Positions 42,783 through 53,506 of a DNA stretch of 64,000 nucleotides are shown in pieces; position 1 is the stretch's first letter, and every line of letters begins with the position of its first letter. The translations under genes were made by a program, and so were the position numbers. Below the pieces are notes generated by a model. It did not search any database and was not told the origin of the DNA. It worked only from the letters and a program-made list of their open reading frames with translations. Source of the stretch: Laguncularia racemosa (lineage: Eukaryota; Streptophyta; Magnoliopsida; Myrtales; Combretaceae); NCBI GenBank assembly GCA_037954665.1, contig JBBMOL010000118.1, forward strand, positions 1,488,001 to 1,552,000, written 5' to 3'.

Positions 42783-44664
42783 ATGGCTGAGAATAATGTT
42801 GCAATTAACCGTGCACTTTTCTTTGACGATTTAAATTTTTCATATTAGAAAATGCACATGGAAACTTATATCAAGGCTAATGACTATGACTCAAGGCATG
42901 TTATTTCCATAGGAGATAGAATAATCGATTTGGATGGAGATTCAATTCTGTTAGACTCGGAAAAGAAAACCATTGAGAAAAATAATAAAGCAAAAAATTT
43001 GTTGCTGACCACCATTGCCGCGATAGAGTTCTATCTGATATCTTCTTGGGAAAATGCAAAGGAGATATGTGATACTCTATACGACACATATGAGTAGACA
43101 GATACAATAAAAGAAACTAAGATAAATACCTTAGTTCAACAGTATGAATTATTTAAATTTAAATTTGATGAAGTTGTTAAAGATGCTTTTAACAGGTTTA
43201 CAACAATCACCAATGAGCTTCCATCACTAAGGAAGAGACTTCTTGATTCAGATCTTGTGAGAAAAATGCTGAGGATACTACCACCATCATGGGATGCAAA
43301 GATAATAGCTATAAAAGAATCTCAAGACCTCAACAAGCTCTCTTTTAGTCAACTAAAGGAAAAACTCATGGTGTATTTGTCTCACATTAATACTATGCAA
43401 GGAGCAAAAAGCAGTACCAAAGGAATAGCATTCAAAGCTAAGGAAGTTATACAAAATGATTCAGAATCTGATGACAGTGACAATGAGGAAGAAGAGGACA
43501 TAAATTTACTAGCCCGAAGGCTTAACAAATTGCTCAAGAAGTAAAGAGGTAAGAAGTTCAGTATATTTAAGAAAACTACTGAATATAAGAAAAATGATGT
43601 AGGGAATGCCTATAAGGAGAATGAGAAACAGAAAGAGAAAAAGGAAATCCAATGCTACGAATGTAAGAAGCCAAGACATATCAAGTATGAATGTCCTACT
43701 TTGATAAAAAAAGATGGAGAAATTCAAAAAGAAGAGTCATGCAATGTTAGCTACATGGAGTGATTTGGAGGACTCAAAAACTAATCCAGAAGATTTAGAA
43801 GTAGAGGAAGAGGAGGCAAATCTTTGTCTCATGGCCAATTCTGAGGTACATTCTAAATCCGATGATGATATAACTGAAGATGATATGTTAGCAAAAATGA
43901 AGAAATTACTAAGAGCACTTAAAAAGGCTGATATAAAATTGGCTAAATTTGATAGAGAAATAAAGGCTCTTAAAAATGAAAAAGAAGCATTAAGACAAAC
44001 CAATTCATTACTTTTTGATGAGAATGACATATTGAAGCATGAAAATGAATCTATGCATGCTAATCTTGATAACTTAAGAAAAGAGAATCACGTGCTTAAG
44101 GAAGAATCCAATAGTGTGAAAGTAAGAATTGATTATTTGTCTAATTCCTTGAAAAACACATTTAATAAATTTGATGAAAGTGATAAGAAATTGAGTATGC
44201 TCATTTCCTCTCAAAGATTAACAAATGAAAAACATGGTTTAGGATATAATCTTGGTACTAATTCAAAAATGAATCATAATACCGCATTTATTAAGGTAAA
44301 GCAAGTTGTTAATGATGATTTTATCATTAAAAAGAATTAATCAAATAATAATCATGTGGAAAGAAATTATGTGAGAAATGCTAGAAGTTATGATAGAAGT
44401 TATCATAAGAGAAGGTATCTATATAATGGGTACTATAGAAGCAATGTCAGAAGGTATACGGATCAAAATTACAAGAAGCATGTAAATGATAAATATTGGA
44501 ATAATGATACTTATTCTTGTTTCTTTTGTGATAAACCTGGACATATAGAAAAATATTGCTTTTAAAAGAAGAATAAGCTCAGCAGCCAACAAGTAAATCA
44601 AAGAAATAAAACGAGCTTATCTTTTGGAGGACCCAAACTTGTTTGGGTTCCTAAAAGGGTTTGA
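42783..44664 (+). pseudogene. Sire-C gag with long coiled coil and two CCHC knuckles
   Basis: The start is the ATG at 42783 (MAENNVAINRALFFDDLNFS). An in-frame TAG follows at 42847-42849, another at about 43096, and a TAA at about 43542. The UBN2 part shows LLLTTIAAIEFYLISSWENA and LVRKMLRILPPSWDAKIIAI. Knuckle 1, CYECKKPRHIKYEC, is near 43651-43695. The open frame 43714-44340 (208 codons) is acidic then Lys/Glu/Leu heptad-rich (residues about 60-170), a strong coiled-coil candidate. Knuckle 2, CFFCDKPGHIEKYC, is near 44518-44560. The end is LVWVPKRV plus stop at about 44664. An enlarged gag of this kind is characteristic of Sireviruses. Confidence 0.85.
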
Positions 44665-44689
44665 TCCTTTTTTATGTGTGTAGAAACAT

Positions 44690-44990
44690 GAAGCTAAAAT
44701 CAGAGGAACATGGTATCTAGATAGTAGATGTTCCAGACATATGACTGGAGATGCTTCATTATTCAATAGCATAAGATGGGAAGAAAAAAAATATGTAAAG
44801 TTTAGAGATGACGGTAAATGTAAAATCATTGCTTCAGGAACAATTGGTATACACCCTTACACTATTGAAAATGTTTATATTGTGAAAGGTTTAAAACATA
44901 ATGTGCTGAGTATTAGTCAATTATGTGATAAAGGTTACAAGATGATATTTGAACTAGATAAGTGCTATGCTTTTAATAAAAATGAGTAAA
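44690..44990 (+). pseudogene. Sire-C protease (active-site Gly lost)
   Basis: WYLDSRCSRHMTGDAS near 44710-44755 shows Asp-Ser-Arg where Asp-Ser-Gly is required; Sire-B keeps Gly. The open frame 44741-44989 continues with HPYTIENVYIVKGLKHNVLS and ISQLCDKGYKMIF. The reading breaks at the TAA near 44987. Confidence 0.8.
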
Positions 44991-45054
44991 ATTATTTGAA
45001 GGATTTAGGAAAAAGAACATTTATCTTATAAATCTAGTTGATGTTGAAAATGTT

Positions 45055-45750
45055 TGTTTGTTATCAATGAATGATCATATTTGTGCTTGGCATAAACGAT
45101 TAGGACATGTTAATTTTAATCAATTAGAGAAGCTATCTAAAAAGAATATTATAAAAGGATTGCCTAGAATTAATATTAGACAAGATATGAAATGTGATAC
45201 TTGTTTAAAGAATAAAATAGTTTCTGTGTTTCATAAAAGAAAAAAAAATGCAATTTCTACTCAAAGAACTTTTGAATTATTGCATCTTGATCTATTTGGA
45301 CCTACTAGAGTTCTAAGCATGGGTGGAAGTAAATTTGGACTTGTTATTGTTGATGATTTTTCAAGATATACATGGGTTATATTCTTGCTACATAAAAGAA
45401 ATACCTTTGATTCTTTTCAAGAATTTACAAAACAGATACAAAGCGAAAAAGGAAATTCTATAATTAGTCTTCGAATTGATCATGGAACCGAGTTTCAAAA
45501 TGCAAAATTTTTAAATTTTTGTGAAGAACAAGGTATATCTCATAACTTTTCCACTCCATATACTCCTCAACAAAATGGAGTTGTGGAATGCAAGGATAAA
45601 ACAATTCAGGAAATGACAAAATCTATGTTAAATGAAAGTGGTATTGCTGAGTATTTTTAGGCAGAAGTCGTTTCCATAGCTTGTTATATCATTAATAGAG
45701 TTTTTTATTCAACCCATGACGACCAAGACTGCTTATGAGCTATTTCGAGA
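45055..45750 (+). pseudogene. Sire-C integrase
   Basis: A 200-codon open frame (45058-45660) holds a complete HHCC zinc-binding region (AWHKRLGHVNFNQLEKLSKK, then CDTC) and the DDE core: LLHLDLFGP (Asp), RIDHGTEFQN (Asp) and QQNGVVEC (Glu, position as in other copia integrases). A TAG after YF near 45658 cuts it. The remaining C-terminal part is read to about 46043 with frame changes. It is the best preserved integrase in the window. Confidence 0.85.
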
Positions 45751-46189
45751 TAAGAAACCTAATGTTTCATATTTTCGTGTCTTTGGCTCTATATGCTTCG
45801 TGAAGAAGAACATTCTTAATCTTGGTAAGTTTGATGAAAGATCTGATGAAGCTATTTTTTTATTCTTTAAATAGTCGTGCTTATCGTGTTTTTAATAGAA
45901 CAAATAAAACTGTCGAAGAATTAATAAATGTGAAATTTATTGAAGATCTGAAAGATGATGATTCTGATGGAGAAAATCATCCCAATCCTAAAGAAGAAGT
46001 TGGTGCAGAACCTAAATCTGAAGCACCTATTGTTGTTACTTAAGGATCTGGTCATCTAGAACTTGTTTCAGAGAAAGCAACAGAAGGTACTTCAAAAGTT
46101 ATGAGATATGAACCAGAAGCTTCTAAGGCTTGAAGATATAAGTCTGCTCATCCTTCTGATCTAATAGTAAGTAATACAAATTCTGGTGT

Positions 46190-47290
46190 TAAAACTAGAG
46201 CTAGTTTACAAAAAATTGAAAATCACTTTGTTTTGTTATTGAAATTGAACCAAATAATATAGAAGAAGCCTTAAATGATAATAATTGGATAAATGCAATG
46301 CAAGAGTTAAATCAATTTCAAAGAAATAATGTATGGAATTTAGTTCCTAAACCTCAAGGAAAATCAATAATTGGAACTAAATAGGTGTTTAAAAACAAAT
46401 TGGATGAAGATGGAAAAATAGTAAGAAATAAAGCAAGATTAGTAGCTAAAGGTTATTCACAAGAAGAAGGCATAGATTTTGATGAAACATATGCACATGT
46501 TGCTATATTAGAAGCAATACGTTTGATGCTTGCTTATATTTGTTATAAAAATTTTAAAGTTTTTCAAATGGATGTGAAAAGTGTATTTTTAAATGGATAT
46601 ACAAAAGAAGAAGTTTTTGTTGAACAACCCTTTGGTTTTGAAGATCCTTTTAAAACTAATTATGTTTTCAAACTCAATAAGGCTTTATATGGTTTAAAAC
46701 AAGCCCTAAAATTTCAAAAGATTTTCAAAGAGGAAAAGTGGACACCACATTATTCTTAAAAACATATAGTCATGATATTTTGATTGTACAAATATATGTA
46801 AATGACATAATTTTTGGATCTACTAATGAATTGTATTGTCAAGAGTTTGCTAAGACTATGCAGGCAAAATTTGAAATGTTAATGATGGGTGAGTTAATAT
46901 TCTTTCTTGGGCTACAAATAAAATAAATTAAGGAAGGAATTTTTATCCATCAAGAAAAGTATACAAGACATATTTTAAAGAAATTTGGATATGAAGGTTG
47001 TAAAAAGGTTACAACACCTATTAGCACTTCAACAAGGTTAGATTCCGACTCAAATGGAAAGAAGGTAAGTGAAAAACTTTATAGAAGTCTTATAGGATCT
47101 TTACTATGCTTGATTGTATCTAGACTTGATATTCTATTTAGTGTATGTTTGTGTGCAAGATTTCAAAGTGCTCCAAAAGAAACACATTTATCAGCCATTA
47201 AGTGAATTTTTAAGTACTTAATAAATACTTCTAAATTAGGAATCTGGTATTCTAAAAATCAAAATTTTAATTTAATAGGATAGAAAAAGT
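46190..47290 (+). pseudogene. Sire-C reverse transcriptase
   Basis: It begins with an EALNDNNWINAMQELNQFQR block near 46268-46325. The open frame 46385-46759 includes RNKARLVAKGYSQEEGIDFD, MDVKSVFLNGYTKEEVFVEQ and KALYGLKQAL. The catalytic box at about 46795-46806 reads YVND instead of YVDD, which removes one metal-binding Asp. The next frame, 46738-46926, carries FGSTNELYCQEFAKTMQAKF. There is a small deletion or frameshift near 46710-46745. Confidence 0.85.
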
Positions 47291-47704
47291 ACATCAGGTA
47301 CTTGTCAATTCTTAGGCGACAAATTAGTTTCTTAGTCTTCTAAGAAACAAAATTCCATTGCCTTATCTACAGTTGAAGTAGAATATGTTTCTATTGGTAA
47401 CTATTGTGCTCAAGTTTTATGGATAAAACAACAATTAAATGATTATGGAATGAATTTTAAAAATGTGCCAATTAAATGTGATAATACGAGTGCAATAAAT
47501 TTAACAAAAAATCCAATACATCATTCTAGGTCAAAGCATGTAGAAATAAGACATCACTTTATTAGAGATCATGTGACTATTGGAAATATAAATGTTGAAC
47601 TTGTATCGACTGAAAATCAATTTGCAGATATTTTTACTAAATCACTTGAAAAAATAAATTTTGAATTTATTAAGAATGAAATGGGAATTTGTAATCCATT
47701 TTGA
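47285..47704 (+). pseudogene. Sire-C RNase H
   Basis: The blocks are RKSTSGTCQFLGDKLVS (about 47287-47335), SIALSTVEVEYVSIGNYCAQ near 47358-47415 and the open frame 47450-47704 with IKCDNTSAINLTKNPIHHSR and NQFADIFTKSL. The pol stop is at 47702-47704. About 25 residues before RKSTSG, including the first catalytic Asp region, appear deleted relative to Sire-B. Confidence 0.82.
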
Positions 47705-47791
47705 ATTTTTATTCTATTTTCCGTTTGTTATAATTATAAAGATTCCCTTTCTTTTAATTTTTAGAGAAAAGAAAAACCAAAATGTGCATTT

Positions 47792-49280
47792 ATGAGTGGC
47801 AAATTTTTTTTTCTTTTAAACTGCCATCTATTCATTCTCTCTCATTTGCTCAATAGTTCATCTTCCTCGATTCTATTTTTTTTTTCCTCTAATCCTCAAA
47901 CTTTGACCAAAAATGGCACAAAAAAAAATCCGAGAATCAAACAAAAATCTTTCAAGACGAAATCCTCAAATGCTCCACTTGTCATCCACGAAGAGTCATC
48001 TGAAAACCCTTAAGAACCTACTACAGAACTTGTAATGGAAGAAAACCAAAGTTCAACCAACTCTGATTCTATTTTTGGTTCTTTGAAAAAGAATGCGAGA
48101 AAGAAAAAGAGTAGTTCACTTACCAAGAAAGGAAAAGAAAAGATCGAATAAGGAACGTCAAAGGCACTTAAGAAATCTTCTGGACAAAATAGAGGACAAA
48201 GTTCGAAACCCTCATTGGACATTACTGTAAGACGAAAAAGGAATGAGGTTTGTCCATGCAGTTTTATCGATTTTAATTTCTTTTACAGTAATGGTTTTTA
48301 CTAGAATGAGCTGTTAGAACCAATAGGGCGTACAAATTTATGTTCTTTACAAATTCTAGTATATGGAGATTGCATAAAAGAGTTTTATGCAAATCTGAAA
48401 TGTTCTTGAGACAATGTGTTAGTTTCTAGGGTTAGTAATCAAGAGATCAAGATCACTAGAAATGATGTGATTTGATGTTTTCAAATGCATGATGTTAATG
48501 ATGATGTGGAGGTATTGAATTTATCTAGGAATAAACTATTTGCTATTGTTAATGGAGGTATGGAAATGGATTATGGTAAAGAAGCCATAATAATGGATTT
48601 CGAGTTATTTCTTAGGATAACACATAAGATTCTGATTGAGTGTATTTGTCCAAGGAAAGGAAGTTCAACTTCTATGTCCATTAAACTTGCATAAATTATC
48701 TATGCAATGGTTTATAGAAAGAATTTGGACATGGCTTCGAGCCTAGTTGATCAAATATGGAGGAATAAGGAAAGTTTATTTTTTTGGAGTGTTTTAATGA
48801 AATTGTTTGAGTTTAAGAGGATTGCTCTACCTCCTAGCTCTTCTGATCCTTTGAAATTAAAAAAAAATAGGTAAGGAAGTGTTCCATCATATGTCCATAT
48901 ATGTAAAGGATTTTCTATGGTATGCAAATGATGGATCACATTAGGCACATCAAACGCATAAGAAGAGAGAAGTTCAATTAGAATCTCTTCTACTACAGGA
49001 TAAGAAGGAGCTCTAGAGGTTGTATCAGAACCTGCTTCTGATCATAATAAAAAGAAAAAAGTTGGAAGAAACTGAGGCAGGAGGAAGTAGGACAACAAGT
49101 TATACTAGACAACTTGATGTGGAGGAAGTGAAGACTATCATTAGAGATTTAATGAAAACTGAAATGGAAGAAATTATGCGGAATACCATGAAAGAGGAGT
49201 TAAGTTTTCTTCAAACTTCCGACAACAAGAGGATGGACGTTCTGCAAAAACAGATTAAAGGAAGCTCAGAAGTTTAAACA
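47792..49280 (+). pseudogene. Sire-C extra ORF downstream of pol (putative plant transposon protein domain)
   Basis: The sense-strand reading starts near 47910 with a Lys-rich segment after a Phe/Ser-rich stretch. Then come PCSFIDFNFF near 48255 and the domain core DCIKEFYANLKCS near 48370-48410, the open frame 48485-48694 with FELFLRITHKILIECICPRK, and IIYAMVYRKNLDMASSLVDQ near 48693-48755. The C-terminal open frame 49020-49277 (VEEVKTIIRDLMKTEMEEIM) is charged and helical. This corresponds part by part to Sire-B 37075-38955. At least five in-frame stops are present. Sireviruses often carry an extra or env-like ORF here; this one lacks a clear membrane anchor. Confidence 0.6.
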
Positions 49281-49764
49281 TTTTAGGATTCTCTATGATG
49301 AATTCAGCAGTAGGGTCAATAGTGATTTAAACCATAATGTGGCTGCTTTTGATAAATTGGTAGATCAGATGAGGAAGATAAGAGATCTGGTCACTTCTTG
49401 GTTTAAGTGTATTGACTCTAAATTTAATCGATTCGTCCAAGCTATCAAGAATCTGCAAGGAGAAATCTAAATCTTCTTATCGCAACACTTTCCAGATTAT
49501 GTTTGCAAAGGAGCACATGTGATTGATTTAAACTCCTCGCCAAAAAAACCAACTCCTTCCAATTCTTGTTCTTTGAAACTTTCACCAAGAAAATCCACTA
49601 GAAAAAAGTAGTTTCATTGTTACTTTTTGTTATGCATTGATCCAAACATTTATTTCTGGTCAAGACTTTTGTATACTTCTAGTTTCACAAATTTTTTTTC
49701 TAATATTAATCATTTTATCTATATTATGCATTAATTAAATGGGAGATTTATTTTTTATGATAAT

Positions 49765-49778
49765 AAAAAGGGGGAGAA
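49765..49778 (+). other. Upstream polypurine tract copy of Sire-C
   Basis: AAAAAGGGGGAGAA followed by TG, identical to the terminal PPT exactly 200 bases downstream. Confidence 0.75.
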
Positions 49779-49964
49779 TGGCAAATAATATGATTGATGA
49801 TTGGTAGTTGATGAATGATTGATAAAGCTTGTGAATATATTGTAAGAGTTTGATCTGCAGGAATCTTGTTGCATCTTATTGTGAATGTTTGATCTACAAA
49901 TAAACATAAATCTTGTTGTATCTCTTTCGAATAATGTTAAGGAAAAGGATGTTTTGTTATCATC

Positions 49965-49978
49965 AAAAAGGGGGAGAA
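49965..49978 (+). other. Terminal polypurine tract of Sire-C
   Basis: AAAAAGGGGGAGAA abuts the TGTTAAGTTC start of the 3' LTR. Confidence 0.85.
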
Positions 49979-51620
49979 TGTTAAGTTCTAGAGTTTAGTT
50001 TTGATGATAATAAAAGAGGATTAAAATATTTAATATGTTTATTCTTGAGTACAAGAGTTTCATATTATATAGAAGTTGTTTAATGAACTTTTGAAACAAA
50101 CAAAAGGAATTTCAAAAGTTTAACAAAAGAGTTTTCAATAAAGATAAAGTAACAGAAGGTAGTTCAGAACCTCTAGATACTTTATAGAAGTCCTTAATCA
50201 TGTTAATAGTTGGATAGAAGTTCTTTCAGAACCTTTAAAACAAAGAGAAAAGTACGAAGTTTTTAGACAGAAGCTATTTCAGAACCTTTACTATATAAAG
50301 ACATTACAGGATTTTGTTTCAAAAGTTTTAATAGAACCTTTAGGACAGCATGAGCAATATGTGGTTCTAGTCAGAAGTTATTTCAGAACCTCCAGTGGGA
50401 AAAATTATATGCTTGACAAAAGCATGATCGGAACCTTTATGTCTGAGCACGGATTTTTCCAAATTCAAGAAAATGATTAAATTTTGTGTTCTTGTAATCT
50501 TTTCAAGGCCTCACTCCACTTTTCAAGTATATTTGGGTAATATACTTGATGTGTTTCACTAAAGTAGGATTTATCATCTTGGGGATTTCATCACTTCAAG
50601 TTTTTATCAAAAGTTTTATTCAAAATTTATTTGTTTTCCACTTTAATTTTGATTGCTGGTTCGTTGATATGTTGTAAAGACGTTTTTTAGAAATTCTTCA
50701 TAATTTATTCTTGGATATATGTTTAAGGACAACAAGGTTAAGTTGTTACAAAGATAAGGATATATCTACAATAAAGATATGGTTGTTATGAGAAGATAAG
50801 GCTCCACAACATGAGGGATATCATGAAATCTCTTGAAGTTTATCAAGAAAAATCTCAACAAATTTATCTTTCAAGCTTATCCTGTTTTTCAGATAATGAA
50901 ATTCAAGAAAAGATCTATGCAACAAGAAGATACACATCATAGGATAGATTTCTATTGAAGATTATCCAGATTTTAAATTCAAATATCAAATAGGAAATCT
51001 CAGTCATTTCTATCAAAAGGATTGTTTGAAATTCAAATTGTTGTTGCATTTTTTTGCTAGCTAACCGTTGTTCTTCTTCTATAAAAGAGAAAGAAGCTCC
51101 AGAAGTTAAAGAAGATCGATCAAGAACACGAGTAGAAAATCTTGATCTTGTTATCCTTCAAAAGGCACACAAAAGAGTTCTCATTTAATTGTTATTGAAC
51201 TTAATTGTAGATGATACTTTATTTCTCTTCTTTGTTTATTTGATTGTTCTTATGAGTGATTAAGAGTTTTTTATCACTGTAGTTAAGTTATTAGCTTAGT
51301 GTGAAAGCTAGGGAGACTCAACAGTGAGACTTTGCTAAAGTGTTAATGTGTTTGTACTCTCAATTTGATTTTTGGCATAGTAAAACTTAATCGGTAGAGA
51401 CAACCGGGTCCCCAGTGTGGAGCTGAAAGAGAGGACATACTCGTAAGGCGGAACCTCTACACATCACTGAGCATGATTTTCTCTCTCTCTCTCTCTCTAT
51501 TTTTTATATAATTGCATGCTTATTGTTTATTTGTTGCTCACACTATTAGAATTTCCATTCAAAATTGTTTTTACAAAGTTGTGAAAAATTAAAATTTTCA
51601 ATAATTAATCAATTCACCCC
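49979..51620 (+). repeat. 3' LTR of Sire-C
   Basis: It matches the 5' LTR from TGTTAAGTTCTAGAG to AATTCACCCC, then departs. The C-run is shortened and the last about 20 bases are missing or unrecognisable. A (CT)n tract at about 51479-51498 is longer than in the 5' LTR. Confidence 0.88.
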
Positions 51621-53459
51621 TTGTAAACCTAATAACTTATGGGCCCAAATTTCAAAATCTAAAATGTAATTGGGCCTATTTCTTCTTAAGGTTCATATCC
51701 TAAATGGGTCTTAGTATGATAAATAACTCAATCGGGTTTTAAACTAATTTAAGACTTAAATTGAATTAACTAATTAAAATGAACAAGACATAAGTTTAAT
51801 AAAGTAAAATGGGCTTATATGATAATAATAAAACCTAAATAGGCCCATGGCTTAAAACCCACTTGAACTCATTAATCATTAAAGCCTATACTATAAATGA
51901 GCCTTAATGAATAAATCAAATCTAATTGGGTCTTCAACCTTATAAGGCTTTAAATCAGCTAAAGGCTTAAAATGAATTTATAATTGGATTTGATAATCAA
52001 TTGGGTCTCAACATAACAATTAGGAATAATTAAACATAATGGGGGTAGGTTAATTAAAATGGAAGGAAGTAATGTAATTGAACTTAATAATTATAATTTG
52101 ACTTAACTAATTCAATTAGGGCTAGTGGACCTAATTCCAAACATAATTAGTTTTACTATTCTTAAAGGGCCTAAATACCCTAATTGGGCTTTAAACAAAA
52201 CTAGACTTAAAATTCAAATAACTTATTAGGTTTAAATGAATAAACCTTAAATGGTACCGGCTACAATTGGTTAAAAGCTCATTAGGTGTAAGTAACTCTA
52301 ATTAGGCTTATAACTAGTATGAGCCTAAAGTAGCATAAACCAACCTTAAAATAGTATTCAAATACTTAGAATAATCAATTGATTTAAGTTTTCTCTTTTG
52401 GTACATAAAATCAACTCAATTGGAACTCGGATTACAATTCAAGAATCATCGACTCTTCCAAGTATATAGTAACATATGTGTTACTTACTAGGTTAGAAAA
52501 ATTAACTAGACTAATAATCAACCTGATTAAATAACTGCTTGTTGCTTATGCATGGTTACTTGAGCTACTAAGTAACAAACATTGAATTAAAATTATGACT
52601 ATGGTCATATAGCTTGAAATGGCACAATATTAAGTGCTTAGGCCACAAGTGATAGCTCGATGGGTAGTTGATAAGTGAAAACATGTCGAATAATAAGCAC
52701 TATAAGCAAAGAAAAGGTATATTGAGAGTCGTTCAAAATTATGGGTCTCAATGAGTGATATGATATAGTTGAATTGTGATTAGTGAAAACTGTATAATAT
52801 TGGGTTCACTTAGGTGAGGCTACTTAGATATTTGGTTTTCGGCGACATGGAGTCTAGCTACTCTAATCAACCCCTAATGTTTGAATTAGACCCCATGTCC
52901 TTTATTGTGATGTATAGAATCATGACTACTCCCGTATTAGATGTTTAAATAAGATAATTAAATGAATTGAATGATTGTCCGCTACTTTAGTATGTAGGCT
53001 TGCTTGACATGTACGTATGTGTTAGTGTTATTGTATACCAGACCCTTATGAATCACTCCCCTTTTTCTTTTTCAGGTGAGGATGTTTTTTATTTGCTTTA
53101 AGATTTGATGAGATATGGCTTTGAGAAGGAGATTTAGGATGAAATCGCTGATAGAAACTACATCGTTTACGGTTATAACTGAGTCATGTTTTGTTTCTAG
53201 AATTTATTTTATATTTTAGTTTTATACTCAAACTTTTGGGAGCTACTTGTGGCTCTATGGCTTGTTTCCTTTTTAAATGTATTTTGTAGGCCTCAAGACT
53301 TAAACTATCTTTTCCTATTTTACCACGTGTTTTCACAACAAATAACCATCAAAGATTTTAAAAAATGCAATGTTCCAACAAAATGTTTCAAAAAACTAAT
53401 TAATGATTTCAAGGTTTTAAAACTAGTTTAGAAACTCATATAGTAATTATAACGTTACA
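51621..53459 (+). repeat. Rep-D right part: AT-rich LTR-like repeat
   Basis: Rich in AATTGGGCCT, TAAATGGGCTTA and similar words; no coding sequence. The block TTTTTCTTTTTCAGGTGAGGATG near 53061-53083 resembles the acceptor-like block near the middle of Tekay/Del LTRs, and the segment ends with AACGTTACA. With 40576-41073 it would make a repeat of about 2.3 kb into which Sire-C inserted. No target duplication was found, so this is tentative. Confidence 0.35.
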
Positions 53460-53506
53460 TATTCTACTTAAGTAAGTTATGTGGCAAACTATCATTGTTA
53501 TAGTGA

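Larger units (their letters stand above)
41074..51620 (+). mobile_element. Sire-C: nearly complete Sirevirus, about 10.5 kb
   Basis: 5' LTR, PBS, gag with two CCHC knuckles and a coiled coil, protease, integrase, RT, RNase H, an extra ORF, two PPTs and a 3' LTR are all present in order on the plus strand. Domains carry stops and some key residues are changed (Asp-Ser-Arg in protease, YVND in RT), so it is non-functional. By eye the LTRs differ by roughly 6% over the first 250 aligned bases. The 3' LTR lacks its last about 20 bases, so no target duplication can be checked. It sits inside Rep-D. Confidence 0.9.

Noticed and set aside
43737..44030. 97-codon minus-strand frame
   Set aside because: Shadow of the Sire-C gag coiled-coil frame 43714-44340.
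40571..53464. Rep-D as a solo LTR with target duplication
   Set aside because: Flanks AACAT and TATTC differ, and the left edge coincides with the Sire-B LTR end, so a complete solo LTR is not demonstrated.
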